From a gamma proteobacterium endosymbiont of Lamellibrachia anaximandri (lineage in GTDB: Bacteria > Pseudomonadota > Gammaproteobacteria > Chromatiales > Chromatiaceae), in NCBI GenBank assembly GCA_016756855.1, contig JAESPD010000012.1, positions 1 to 64,000 of the forward strand: a DNA stretch of 64,000 nucleotides, written 5' to 3'. Within the stretch, counting starts at the first letter, position 1; every line of letters begins with the position of its first letter. Made by a program: the position numbers and the translations under genes. Below are positions 37,608-46,531 of this stretch, one piece after another. Under the pieces are notes generated by a model, which made no database searches, was not told where the DNA came from, and saw only the letters and a program-made list of their open reading frames with translations.

Positions 37608-40394
37608 ATGAGTGGAAAAAGACAGGTTTTCTCTTTTGAAGAGGGTGATGGCAAGAACAAACAGCTGTTGGGCGGCAAAGGTGCGAATCTGTGCGAGATG
37701 ACCCAGTTCGGTCTCAATGTGCCACCCGGCTTCGTCATCTCCACCGAGGCCTGTCTCGACTATCTCGCCAACGAAACCCGGCAGCTGCCGGATGGCTTGA
37801 TGGACGATGTAAGAGAGCACATGAAACGGGTCGAGGCGGCCACCGGAAAGGGTTTCGGTGATGCCAAGAATCCGCTGCTGGTCTCTGTACGTTCCGGCTC
37901 CGCCATGTCGATGCCGGGCATGATGGACACCATCCTCAACCTGGGACTCAACTCCGAAACCCTGTTGGGTGAAATCGAACAGACTGGTGACGCCCGTTTC
38001 GGCTATGACGCCTATCGCCGCTTCATCCAGCTCTTCGGTAAAGTCGCTCTCAATGTGCCCGACGAACTCTTCGATGCGGAGTTTGAACAGGTGAAACAGA
38101 AGGCGCATGTCACTGAGGATGTGGGACTCTCCGGGGATGACCTGAAAGAGATCAGCGAGCGTTTCCTGACGGTCTTTGAAAATCATACCGGACGACCCTT
38201 TCCGAAAGACCCTTTCGATCAGCTGGAGATTGCCATCAAAGCAGTATTCGGCTCCTGGGGCGGCAAGCGGGCGGTGGATTACCGCCGTGAATTCAATATC
38301 ACACCTGACATGGCGAATGGTACTGCGGTCAACGTCTGCACCATGGTCTTCGGCAATCGGGGTGACGACTCCGCCACCGGCGTTGGCTTCACCCGTAACC
38401 CTGCTACTGGTGAAAACAAGCTGTATGGAGAGTATCTGGTCAATGCTCAGGGCGAGGATGTGGTGGCGGGTATTCGTACGCCGAAACCCATCGACCATCT
38501 CACAGAAGAGATGCCGGAGATGGCGCGGCAGCTTGCGGAACTGCGCGAAAAACTGGAGACCCACTATAAAGAGATACAGGATTTTGAATTTACCATCGAG
38601 CGCGGCATTCTCTACTGCCTGCAGACCCGCAACGGCAAGATGAATGCAATTGCCATGGTGCGCACCTCCGTGGAGATGGTGGAGGAGGGACTGATCGACA
38701 AGGAGCACGCGCTGCTGCGTATCGATCCTGCGCATCTGGAACAGATGCTCTACCCTCGTCTCGATCCCGATGCAAAGGCGGATGCGGTGGCCCAAGGCTT
38801 GCCCGCATCCCCGGGCGCCGCCAGCGGCCGCGTCGTTTTTGATGCGGATCGGGCGGAGATCTTCGGCAAAGAGCAGGGGCAGAAGGTGATCCTGATGCGT
38901 GAAGAGACCAAGCCTGAAGATATCCACGGTTTTTTCGCTTCGGAAGGTATTCTCACCAGTCGTGGCGGTAAGACATCTCACGCCGCAGTGGTGGCCCGTG
39001 GTATGGGCAAGCCCTGCGTGGCGGGTGCGGAGGGTATCTCTGTGGATGTTCAGCGCCGTGAAGCGCACATCGGTGGCCTGGTGATCCGGGAAGGCGATGT
39101 GGTCACCATCGACGGCAGTAGCGGCAATGTCTATTTGGGTGAGATATCGATGGTGGAGCCCGACTTCACGGAGGAGTTGAACCGGCTGCTGCGCTGGGCC
39201 GACGATGAGGCTTACCTGCGGGTGGTGGCCAATGCCGATACCGGACCGGATGCCACGCGGGCGCTCAAGTATGGTGCCAAGGGTATAGGTCTCTGTCGTA
39301 CTGAACGCATGTTCAATGATGTCGACCGTCTGCCGGTCGTCATCGAAATGATCGTGTCGGAGACTGATGAACAGCGTGAGGCGGCGCTGGATAAGCTGCT
39401 GCCGATGCAGCGCGCCGATTTCAAGGCGATCTTTGAAGTCATGTCACCGTTTCCGGTCACCATCCGTCTGCTCGATCCGCCGATCCACGAGTTTCTGCCA
39501 TCCGAACAGCAGTTGCTGGCGGATCTGGAAAAGTTGCGCCATCTGCGCAATTCGGTGCGCGGCATGGAGGTGCTGGCCAGCAGTATGATCCTGCTGCACG
39601 ATCCCGACCAGGCAAAGCAGGAGGCGGCTTCGATGCGCCAGATCGTGGATATCGATATGGTTGAAAAGACGCTGAAAAAGAAGGAGACCATGCTGAAAAA
39701 GGTACGGGCTCTGACCGAAACCAACCCGATGCTGGGACATCGCGGCGTACGGCTGGGTATTACCTTTCCTGAGATCTATTCGATGCAGATTCGGGCAATC
39801 CTGGAGGCTGCCGCCGAGTGTGCCGCCAAGGATCTGGAGGTGCATCCGCAGATCATGGTGCCCCAGGTCTGTACCGCTGAAGAGCTGAAAAAGGTCAAAG
39901 AGACGGTTGACTGGATTCGCGGTGAAGTTGAGGCGGAGTTTGGACATAAGCTCAACTTCCGCTTTGGCACCATGATCGAGGTGGTGCGTGCCTGCATGCG
40001 GGCTGATACCTTGGCGGAAGAGGTGGATTTTTTCTCCTTTGGCACCAATGATCTGACTCAGGCCACCTTCTCCTTCTCCCGCGAGGATGCCGAAAACAAG
40101 TTTCTGCCCATGTACAACCAAATCGGTATTCTCCAGGACAATCCTTTCGAGGTGCTGGACGAAAAAGGTGTGGGCAAGCTGATGGATCTGGCGGTGAAGT
40201 GGGGCCGTGAAAAGAAGCCTGATCTGAGTGTCGGCATTTGCGGTGAGCACGGCGGGCATCCGGCCTCCATCGCCTTTTGTCATAAGGCGGGCCTGAACTA
40301 TGTCTCCTGTTCTGCGCCGCGGGTGCCGGTGGCGAGATTGGCTGCAGCCCATGCCAGTCTCCTGAATGGAAAAAGGTCAGAGGCTAAAGGCTAA
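37608..40394 (+). CDS. ppdK: Pyruvate, phosphate dikinase
   Basis: PPDK interconverts pyruvate, ATP and phosphate with phosphoenolpyruvate, AMP and pyrophosphate. The 928-residue protein has the N-terminal ATP-grasp domain (KGANLCEMTQFGLNVPPGF), the swivelling phosphohistidine domain (GGKTSHAAVVARGMGKPCV, catalytic His), and the C-terminal PEP/pyruvate barrel ending with VGICGEHGGHPAS and its catalytic Cys. AAGGAAGGAAG precedes the ATG. The stop codon lies within a short AAAGGCT heptamer run that leads into a REPIN-like pair. Confidence 0.97.
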   Translation: MSGKRQVFSFEEGDGKNKQLLGGKGANLCEMTQFGLNVPPGFVISTEACLDYLANETRQLPDGLMDDVREHMKRVEAATGKGFGDAKNPLLVSVRSGSAMSMPGMMDTILNLGLNSETLLGEIEQTGDARFGYDAYRRFIQLFGKVALNVPDELFDAEFEQVKQKAHVTEDVGLSGDDLKEISERFLTVFENHTGRPFPKDPFDQLEIAIKAVFGSWGGKRAVDYRREFNITPDMANGTAVNVCTMVFGNRGDDSATGVGFTRNPATGENKLYGEYLVNAQGEDVVAGIRTPKPIDHLTEEMPEMARQLAELREKLETHYKEIQDFEFTIERGILYCLQTRNGKMNAIAMVRTSVEMVEEGLIDKEHALLRIDPAHLEQMLYPRLDPDAKADAVAQGLPASPGAASGRVVFDADRAEIFGKEQGQKVILMREETKPEDIHGFFASEGILTSRGGKTSHAAVVARGMGKPCVAGAEGISVDVQRREAHIGGLVIREGDVVTIDGSSGNVYLGEISMVEPDFTEELNRLLRWADDEAYLRVVANADTGPDATRALKYGAKGIGLCRTERMFNDVDRLPVVIEMIVSETDEQREAALDKLLPMQRADFKAIFEVMSPFPVTIRLLDPPIHEFLPSEQQLLADLEKLRHLRNSVRGMEVLASSMILLHDPDQAKQEAASMRQIVDIDMVEKTLKKKETMLKKVRALTETNPMLGHRGVRLGITFPEIYSMQIRAILEAAAECAAKDLEVHPQIMVPQVCTAEELKKVKETVDWIRGEVEAEFGHKLNFRFGTMIEVVRACMRADTLAEEVDFFSFGTNDLTQATFSFSREDAENKFLPMYNQIGILQDNPFEVLDEKGVGKLMDLAVKWGREKKPDLSVGICGEHGGHPASIAFCHKAGLNYVSCSAPRVPVARLAAAHASLLNGKRSEAKG

Positions 40395-40490
40395 AATTGG
40401 TGTAGGCAGGTTCAAGCGCAGCGGAACCGGCAACCAGGATTGTACCGCAAAAGCCTGGATGCCCGATCCGCTACGCTTGATCGGGCCTAC
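40377..40490. repeat. Composite heptamer run plus REPIN-like palindrome pair
   Basis: Two heptamer units (AGAGGCT, AAAGGCT) around the ppdK stop lead into a palindrome pair. Unit 1 (40406-40431) has stem GCAGGTTC/GAACCGGC with one mismatch and loop AAGCGCAGCG. Unit 2 (40461-40486) has stem GCCCGATC/GATCGGGC and loop CGCTACGCTT. The units are offset by 55 bases. The organisation matches 53397-53563. Confidence 0.85.
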
Positions 40491-40606
40491 CTTTAATACA
40501 GTTACGCGCCTCGTGGAATCCTTCATCACCCCGCGAATTTGATCTAAAACAGTGACAGAAAGGTCAGTCGGCCCTAAAATGCCGCGCTTACTGTGAGAGT
40601 GTCTGT

Positions 40607-40948
40607 ATGAAATTCAACCGAATCCCGGTTCTTCTGTTATTGATCCTGTGTTTTCAGGGAGCAGCTATTGCTGCGACCGATCAGCAGTTTGCAGCGATCA
40701 AGCGTCTGGGAGAGCTCAACGGCGTGGCCTTGCATTGCCGTTATCTTGAACAGACCCAGCACATGAAAAGAGTGCTGGTGATGACGCTTCCCAAACGCAG
40801 GCAGTTGGGAGAGTTGTTCGATATTGAAACCAATACATCCTTCATGAGTTTTATGGCGGCACAGGCCACCTGTCCGAGTGCGTCGGCATTCAAAAAGCAG
40901 GTCGATGTGGCTGTGCAGGAACTTGAAACTGTCTTTAGCAAACCCTAA
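40607..40948 (+). CDS. Small secreted protein upstream of the ZnuA-SCO fusion, function unknown
   Basis: The 113-residue protein has a clear Sec signal peptide (residues 1-22, ending GAAIA). The mature part is helical with two cysteines (in ALHCRYLEQ and QATCPSAS), which could form a disulfide or bind metal. I do not recognise a family. It ends ten bases before the fusion gene and is probably co-transcribed with it, placing it in the N2O-reductase maturation context by location only. Confidence 0.7.
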   Translation: MKFNRIPVLLLLILCFQGAAIAATDQQFAAIKRLGELNGVALHCRYLEQTQHMKRVLVMTLPKRRQLGELFDIETNTSFMSFMAAQATCPSASAFKKQVDVAVQELETVFSKP

Positions 40949-40958
40949 GCCGATTATT

Positions 40959-42392
40959 ATGTGGTTCAAGCGTTATCTATTCCCTCTGTGTGCCGTTCTC
41001 TGTCTCCTTTTCTCTGGACGGATAGTCTTGGCGGATGACAGTTTTGATGTCGTTGTCAGCATCAAGCCGATCCACTCCATCTTGGCTGGCCTTTTGGAAG
41101 GCACAAAAGGCCCGCAGCTACTTGTGACTGGGGAGCAGAGTCCCCTTGTATTCAAGCCAACTGAGCAGCAGAAGCATGCTATGCAGTCTGCTGATCTGGT
41201 CATCTGGGTCGGCCCGGAGTTGGAGGAGCATCTGGCGGAGTCGATCGCCGCGCTTGAACCCCGGGTAAGGGTAATCGAGCTTTTATCGAGTAACAGCATG
41301 AAGGTTCTCCTCTCGCGGGGTGATGATGCAAAACGTGACCCGTTTTTCTGGCTCGATGACCGGAATATCATCATTTTGCTGGATGATCTTACCCGTTTGC
41401 TGGTGGAGGCAGACTCGCTCCGAACCCACATCTACCAGCAAAACAGACGCAAGATGATGCAGCGGCTTACCCGCATCGACCGTGAATATGAGTACGGTTA
41501 TCGGGGATTGAAGGCGGGATTGGGTGTGCAGTATTACGATACCCTTCACTATTTTGAACAGGCCTATGCGCTGACGGTACTCGAACATGTGGGTATCTCT
41601 CCCAGGCAACCGGGGGATGCGGCTTCACTGTTCAAGGTGCGGCAGCGCATCGTAGACGGTGAAGCAGTGTGCCTGCTGATAGAAGCGGGCATGCCTGCGG
41701 AGCATGCAGGGCTTTTGACTCAGGGGCAGGAAGTCAACATCGGCAGACTCGACAGCCTGGGCATCAATCTAAAGCCGGGTCCCGATCTCTATTTCCAACT
41801 GATGGATCATAATACGGATACCATCAAGCGGTGTTTGAATGCGGATATGGGGGCAGCGGAACAGGCACGTATTACAGCCGATAGTGATGGTATTCCCGAT
41901 CAGGATGGTATTGGTGGGCGTTTCATCCTGACCGACCATCTTGGTGGAACGCTTACCGAAGATGACATGCGGGGAGGTTATCACCTGCTCTATTTCGGTT
42001 ACACCTACTGTCCGGATGTCTGTCCCACGACCCTGCAGGTGCTGTCACTGGCCTTGGACGAACTGGGTGAAAAGGCCAAATTGATACAGCCCTACTTCAT
42101 TACCATCGATCCGGAGCGGGATAACGTTAAGGTGATGCGTAACTATGTAGAGTACTTTGATCCCCGGTTGATCGGGGTGACAGGTTCAAAGCCGATGATT
42201 GAGCGTGTTGCCACCCAGTTCAAGGTGAAATATGAAAAGGTGGAGGAGGAGTTGGCTGACCCCGACCTCTATGTGATGGACCACTCCGCGAGCCTCTATC
42301 TATTGGGGCCCGACGGCCGCTTTATAAAGAAATATGTCTATGGCATTACCGCTGAGCAGCTTGCTCAGGAGTTGCTTGAGGTTCTACCCTAA
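40959..42392 (+). CDS. Fusion of a degenerate ZnuA-like metal-binding domain with a SCO1 copper chaperone
   Basis: The 477-residue exported protein has a signal or anchor helix (1-25). Residues about 28-285 align with ZnuA-type periplasmic metal-binding proteins (VVVSIKPIHSILAGLLEG, ADLVIWVGPELEE, DPFFWLDDRN, YYDTLHYFEQAYAL). A linker with an Asp-rich DSDGIPDQDG motif (308-317) follows. Residues about 320-477 form a SCO domain with Cys351, Cys355 and His442. The ZnuA histidines are replaced: the EHDY-type site reads EQSPL, DPHFW reads DPFFW, and FHDAYxYFE reads YYDTLHYFE. The SCO site is intact. It sits directly before nosZ, suggesting copper delivery to NosZ. The start at 40959 is chosen because the upstream extension overlaps the previous gene. 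Confidence 0.88.
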   Translation: MWFKRYLFPLCAVLCLLFSGRIVLADDSFDVVVSIKPIHSILAGLLEGTKGPQLLVTGEQSPLVFKPTEQQKHAMQSADLVIWVGPELEEHLAESIAALEPRVRVIELLSSNSMKVLLSRGDDAKRDPFFWLDDRNIIILLDDLTRLLVEADSLRTHIYQQNRRKMMQRLTRIDREYEYGYRGLKAGLGVQYYDTLHYFEQAYALTVLEHVGISPRQPGDAASLFKVRQRIVDGEAVCLLIEAGMPAEHAGLLTQGQEVNIGRLDSLGINLKPGPDLYFQLMDHNTDTIKRCLNADMGAAEQARITADSDGIPDQDGIGGRFILTDHLGGTLTEDDMRGGYHLLYFGYTYCPDVCPTTLQVLSLALDELGEKAKLIQPYFITIDPERDNVKVMRNYVEYFDPRLIGVTGSKPMIERVATQFKVKYEKVEEELADPDLYVMDHSASLYLLGPDGRFIKKYVYGITAEQLAQELLEVLP

Positions 42393-42441
42393 AACCCCAC
42401 CTCTTCCTTGTGCTGACATAGAAAAATCTAATCTGTGTTAT

Positions 42442-42455
42442 TTGACCAAAATCAA
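42442..42455 (+). promoter_or_regulatory. FNR/DNR box upstream of nosZ
   Basis: TTGAC-CAAA-ATCAA matches the TTGAT-N4-ATCAA consensus in nine of ten positions. Its centre is about 42-44 bases before the start point expected from the -10-like TATTCT at 42481-42486, the class II activator position. This suggests anaerobic or nitric-oxide-responsive activation of nosZ. Confidence 0.75.
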
Positions 42456-42547
42456 TGTGTCATATGACGCATTTTTAGACTATTCTCGTGTGAGTGTTCG
42501 TGATTATGCACAGCACAATCTGTCTCTAAACTTGGGGAAGGGGAATA

Positions 42548-44854
42548 ATGAAGAAAAGCACCAAACAGTTATGTACGGCGCTTGTGGGCCTTGGGATCGG
42601 GCTTGGAGCGGCTTCAAGCAGTTTCGCCCAGCAGTCTCTCAAAGATGTGATGAAGGCGCGTGGCCTGACACAGAAAGATCTGATGGCTGCCGCAAAGACC
42701 TACACGCCTACCGGCGGACGCGATGAGTATCTGGCCTTTAGTTCAGGCGGCCAAAGCGGCCATGTGATCGTTTACGGCATCCCTTCGATGCGTATCCTGA
42801 AATACATCGGTGTTTTTTCTCCAGAGCCTTGGCAGGGCTACGGCTTCGATGATGAGTCCAAGGCTGTTCTGGCTCAGGGCAAGATCAACGGCAAGCTGAT
42901 CAACTATGGTGATACTCACCATCCTGCTTTCTCGGAAACCGAGGGTGAGTACAACGGTAAATACCTCTTCATCAACGACAAGGCCAATCCCCGTATTGCG
43001 GTTATCGATCTGCACGACTTCGAAACCAAGCAGATTGTGGTCAACCCCTTCATGAAGTCCGATCACGGTGGTGCTTTTGTTACCCCGAATACAGAATACG
43101 TGATGGAGGCCTCCCAGTACGCAGCGCCGGTCAGTGGTGACTATGTACCGCTGGAAGAGTTCAACGAGAAGTATCGTGGCGCTCTGACCTACTGGAAGTT
43201 CGATAACAAGAAGGGGCGGATTCAAGAAGATCAGTCCTTTACTTTCGAATTGCCGCCTTACAGTCAGGATCTCTCTGACGCGGGTAAGGGGCCTTCCATG
43301 GGTTGGGGTTTCACTAACTCCTTCTGTTCCGAGCGTTATGTCGGTGGTATCGAGCGTGGGCGTCCTCCTTTCGAGGCAGGTTGTTCGCAGAAAGACACCG
43401 ACTTCCTGCACGTAACCAACTGGACAAAAGCAGCTGAACTGGTTGCTGCCGGTAAGGTGCACAAGGTCAATGGCGCTTACCAGATCACCATGAAACAGGC
43501 CGTTAAAGAAGGCCTGCTCTATCTGATCCCTGAGCCCAAGAGCCCACATGGTGTTGATGTAAGTCCTGACGGCACCCACATCATCGTCTCCGGTAAGCTC
43601 GACAGCCATGCCTGGGTCTACAGCTGGGACAAGATCAAGAAGGCCATCGACAGCAAGAAGTTCGAAGGCAGAGATCCCTATGGCATTCCGATCATCTCCA
43701 TGAAGGATACTCTGCACACTCAGGTGCAGGTAGGTCTTGGTCCTTTGCATACCCAGTATGATTCCAAAGAGTGCGTGGTCTACACATCCATCTATGTGGA
43801 CTCCATGGTTACCAAGTGGGACTACTGTAAAGGTAAGGTACTGGATCAACTCCACATCCACTACAATATTGGTCACTTGATGTCGATGGAAGGCGACTCT
43901 GTCTCTCCTGACGGCAAGTATCTGGTCTCTCTTAACAAGCTGGCTATCGATCGATTCAATCCTGTCGGTCCTCTGCATCCGCAGAACCACCAGTTGATCG
44001 ATATCAGTGGCGACAAGATGCAGCTGCTCTACGATATGCCCCTGCCTCTGGGTGAACCCCACTACGTTGTGGCGATCAAGGCCGACAAGCTGAAGCCTGC
44101 AGTTCGTTACAAATCCGGTTGGGATAGCCGTACCGACAAGAAATCACCCTGGAAGACCCGTGCCGGTCGTGAAAAGGTGGTTCGCAAAGACGGTGTGGTT
44201 CATATCTATGGTACTGTGATTCGCTCTCACATCACACCTGAGATCATCGAGGTCGAAGAGGGTGAGACTGTCTCCATCCATCTGACCAATCTGGAACGTG
44301 CTGAGGACGAAACCCATGGTTTCGCCATGTACAGCCAGAACGTCAACCTCTCTATTGAACCTGGCAAGACCGTATCGGCTACCTTCGTGGCAGATAAAGC
44401 CGGTGTCTTCCCCTACTACTGCACCGAGTTCTGCTCCGCGCTCCACTTGGAGATGCAGGGTTACCTGCTGGTCAAGCCGAAAGGCTATGTGGCCAAAGCT
44501 GGCGCGAAGATGGAAGAAGGTCAGAAGTACACCAAGGCTGATTATGACAAGCAGGTGAAGACAAATGTCGATACTCAGGCTGTAATCAACTCCGTGGTGG
44601 GCTTCATCACCAGTCACAACTACAAGGACTTCCCGGAAGTTGTTGCACTGGTTGAGGATGCGACCGACCAGCTCGGTTTTGCTGATGAGGCCAAGAAGAA
44701 GGCCGAGGGCTATGCTGCCAAGGGTGACTTCCAGAATGCTACACTCTGGGCGGGTCAGCACTGGCAGTATCAAGTCAAGACCGCTGATCTGGGTCTGCGC
44801 GCCAAAACCTTCCTTGAGGAGCATGGTGCAGTAAAGGTCGAAGCGAAAAAGTAA
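42548..44854 (+). CDS. nosZ: Nitrous oxide reductase, clade II (Sec-exported)
   Basis: NosZ reduces N2O to N2 in the periplasm with the CuZ and CuA centres. The 768-residue precursor has a Sec signal (1-27, ending SSSFA) with no twin-arginine motif, a clade II trait. The propeller carries the CuZ histidines in GDTHHPAFSE (His124, His125) and further His residues downstream. The C-terminal cupredoxin has the CuA set Cys625, Cys629, His633 and Met636 in YYCTEFCSALHLEM. Clade II is also supported by the absence of nosR and the presence of nosB, nosG and nosH downstream. A strong intrinsic terminator follows. Confidence 0.97.
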   Translation: MKKSTKQLCTALVGLGIGLGAASSSFAQQSLKDVMKARGLTQKDLMAAAKTYTPTGGRDEYLAFSSGGQSGHVIVYGIPSMRILKYIGVFSPEPWQGYGFDDESKAVLAQGKINGKLINYGDTHHPAFSETEGEYNGKYLFINDKANPRIAVIDLHDFETKQIVVNPFMKSDHGGAFVTPNTEYVMEASQYAAPVSGDYVPLEEFNEKYRGALTYWKFDNKKGRIQEDQSFTFELPPYSQDLSDAGKGPSMGWGFTNSFCSERYVGGIERGRPPFEAGCSQKDTDFLHVTNWTKAAELVAAGKVHKVNGAYQITMKQAVKEGLLYLIPEPKSPHGVDVSPDGTHIIVSGKLDSHAWVYSWDKIKKAIDSKKFEGRDPYGIPIISMKDTLHTQVQVGLGPLHTQYDSKECVVYTSIYVDSMVTKWDYCKGKVLDQLHIHYNIGHLMSMEGDSVSPDGKYLVSLNKLAIDRFNPVGPLHPQNHQLIDISGDKMQLLYDMPLPLGEPHYVVAIKADKLKPAVRYKSGWDSRTDKKSPWKTRAGREKVVRKDGVVHIYGTVIRSHITPEIIEVEEGETVSIHLTNLERAEDETHGFAMYSQNVNLSIEPGKTVSATFVADKAGVFPYYCTEFCSALHLEMQGYLLVKPKGYVAKAGAKMEEGQKYTKADYDKQVKTNVDTQAVINSVVGFITSHNYKDFPEVVALVEDATDQLGFADEAKKKAEGYAAKGDFQNATLWAGQHWQYQVKTADLGLRAKTFLEEHGAVKVEAKK

Positions 44855-44882
44855 TTGCTGAGAAGCAATTGACCTGAAAGGG

Positions 44883-44915
44883 AAAGGGGACCTAAAGGTC
44901 CCCTTTCTTGTTTCT
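44883..44915 (+). terminator. Rho-independent terminator after nosZ
   Basis: A perfect 10-bp stem AAAGGGGACC/GGTCCCCTTT (44883-44892, 44897-44906) with loop TAAA is followed by CTTGTTTCT. It lies 29 bases after the nosZ stop and would make nosZ largely a separate transcript from the cytochrome genes, which have their own FNR-like boxes. Confidence 0.85.
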
Positions 44916-44991
44916 AAATAGATACTCTCCTGATAATTATTCAATGCCAGGTGGTATCCACTATAAGTCGCACTAAATCGAGGGGTTTTAT

Positions 44992-45005
44992 TTGATGTCG
45001 CTCAA
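44992..45005 (+). promoter_or_regulatory. FNR/DNR-like box upstream of the first nos-cluster cytochrome
   Basis: TTGAT-GTCG-CTCAA matches the consensus in nine of ten positions. It lies about 90 bases before the cytochrome start. The -10 region at the class II distance is poor, so regulation here is less certain than at nosZ. Confidence 0.6.
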
Positions 45006-45095
45006 TGCGGGAACCTTTACCCGGTGAGAGACTCCCACTTCATGGAATATGTTGCCCAAAACGGGGCGCATTGTCTGAAAAAAGAGGAAATACCA

Positions 45096-45413
45096 ATGTT
45101 GAAATTGATCACTTTTGCCGCAGTAGCCGCGACTCTCTCTCTTGGAGGAATTGGCAATGCAGTTGCTGCTGATGGTGCTGCGCTCTTCCAGGCAAAGACC
45201 TGTTGGTCCTGCCACGGTAAAGATGCCAAGACCCCAATTATGCCTATGTATCCCAAGCTGGCCGGCCAAAATGCCGACTACGCCTTTAACCAGATGAAAG
45301 ACATCAAATCCGGTGCCCGCAACAATGGCCAGACCGCTGCGATGAAGGGCGTGATGGGTCTGGTCTCCGATGATGAGATGCGCGCGATCGCAGATTGGCT
45401 CGCTACTCAGTAG
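45096..45413 (+). CDS. Monohaem cytochrome c (c553-like), nos cluster
   Basis: A 105-residue periplasmic class I cytochrome c with a Sec signal (1-22, ending NAVAA), haem motif CWSCH, and a distal Met candidate in AAMKGVMG. The ATG at 45096 is preceded by AGAGGAAA; a longer in-frame extension is not supported. Its position after nosZ matches the NosC cytochromes of clade II clusters, so it may shuttle electrons from NosG/NosH to NosZ. Confidence 0.92.
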   Translation: MLKLITFAAVAATLSLGGIGNAVAADGAALFQAKTCWSCHGKDAKTPIMPMYPKLAGQNADYAFNQMKDIKSGARNNGQTAAMKGVMGLVSDDEMRAIADWLATQ

Positions 45414-45471
45414 TCAAAACAACTCTGCACTGAGATTTAATCCCGTCGTTGGGTTAAGTCCTGTTGCAGGT

Positions 45472-45485
45472 TTGACGTATATCAA
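45472..45485 (+). promoter_or_regulatory. FNR/DNR box upstream of the dihaem cytochrome gene
   Basis: TTGAC-GTAT-ATCAA matches the consensus in nine of ten positions. A -10-like AAGAAT at 45508-45513 puts the centre about 41 bases upstream of a predicted start, as for class II activation. It is the third such box in 3 kb. Confidence 0.7.
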
Positions 45486-45623
45486 AGAGTGCTAATATTC
45501 CCCGTGAAAGAATCCGTCCCCTGAACGGAGGTTGAATTTCCGAATAGACGGGGGCGCAAGGGCGGCCTGGTGTATATTTAAAAGTGTTTGTACCCCGGCA
45601 CCGGGGAACAGGAGAAACTTGGA

Positions 45624-46406
45624 ATGAGTATTAAATCTGTATTGACGACCCTTTCACTGGCTTTGGGCTTGGCCGTTTCCGCCAGCAGCTTTGCTGGAGA
45701 GGCTGATGTCCAGGTAACGGATGTCAAAGACTGGAACAAAGCGGGTGGTGAGAAGACCGAGGCGATGCTACTGACCCCCGACAAGCCGCGTGGCATCGTG
45801 GTCTATGAGGTCTGCTCCGCCTGCCACCTGCTGGAAGGCTGGGGACTGAAGGACGGTACTTTTCCACAGCTGGCCGGACAGCATCGCAGTGTGCTGGTCA
45901 AACAGTTGACCGACATTCGCGCCAAGAACCGCGATAATCCCACCATGTACCCGTTTGCCCTGGACGAACAGATCCTGGCCGTGTCTGGGTACCATGAGGG
46001 AGAGATAAATCCCGCGCAGTTGGTTGCAGACGTGACCGACTACATCTCCAAGCTGCCAATGAATCCGGACAACGGTAAGGGCCCTTGGAACGCATTGTTT
46101 CCAGAGTTTGAGCAGGGCAAGAAGCTCTATGCCGACAACTGCATCCAGTGTCACGGTGACAATGGCGAAGGCATAGCAGACAAGTTCTACCCCAAGATTC
46201 AGGGTCAGCACTATAACTATATGCTGCGTCAGTTCGAGTGGATTCGTGACGGCAAACGCCGTAATGCAAATCCCGACATGGTGAAACAGATCAAAGGCTT
46301 CTCAGACAAGGATATGCAGATGGTTATCAACTACGTATCTCGTCAGAAGGTTCCCGCCAAGGATCTCGCACCTTCCAAAGATTGGCAGAATCCTGATTAC
46401 GATTGA
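45624..46406 (+). CDS. Dihaem cytochrome c (c4-like), nos cluster
   Basis: A 260-residue exported cytochrome with two class I domains, a Sec signal (1-22) and haem motifs CSACH (first domain) and CIQCH (second). Each domain is followed by a PQLAGQ/PKIQGQ segment as in the c4 family. The ATG at 45624 follows AGGAG by nine bases. It lies between nosZ and nosB, with an 11-bp hairpin after it. A role in electron transfer to NosZ is inferred from position. Confidence 0.92.
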   Translation: MSIKSVLTTLSLALGLAVSASSFAGEADVQVTDVKDWNKAGGEKTEAMLLTPDKPRGIVVYEVCSACHLLEGWGLKDGTFPQLAGQHRSVLVKQLTDIRAKNRDNPTMYPFALDEQILAVSGYHEGEINPAQLVADVTDYISKLPMNPDNGKGPWNALFPEFEQGKKLYADNCIQCHGDNGEGIADKFYPKIQGQHYNYMLRQFEWIRDGKRRNANPDMVKQIKGFSDKDMQMVINYVSRQKVPAKDLAPSKDWQNPDYD

Positions 46407-46416
46407 TCAATGACAA

Positions 46417-46447
46417 CTGTACCGGATGTTTGGAAAATCCGGTACAG
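46417..46447 (+). other. Intercistronic hairpin between the dihaem cytochrome and nosB
   Basis: CTGTACCGGAT and ATCCGGTACAG form a perfect 11-bp stem around a 9-base loop. Only a short pyrimidine tract follows (CTTTCCCTCT), so partial termination or mRNA stabilisation is as likely as full termination. Confidence 0.6.
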
Positions 46448-46531
46448 GCTTTCCCTCTAAATTCCCCGGGAGTCGCTTAAGGTGTTTCTTCCAGAAGTGC
46501 CTTGAGTCTCACCGGGGGACTCATCAACAAA

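Noticed and set aside
37560-39068. 502-codon minus-strand frame opposite ppdK
   Set aside because: Antisense shadow of a strongly conserved enzyme gene; translated sequence is low-confidence and lacks domains.
40530-40560. FNR-like half site (TTGATCTAAAACAG) before the small secreted protein
   Set aside because: Only the left half matches; the right half has three of five consensus bases, too weak to list as a box.
42743-44062. Long open frame (439 codons) on the minus strand within nosZ
   Set aside because: It lies wholly antisense to nosZ, shows no family similarity, and its openness follows from the codon usage of nosZ.
44883-44906. The AAAGGGGACC palindrome as another REP-like unit
   Set aside because: Its stem and loop differ from the REP family, and it has the stem-loop-plus-T layout of an intrinsic terminator.
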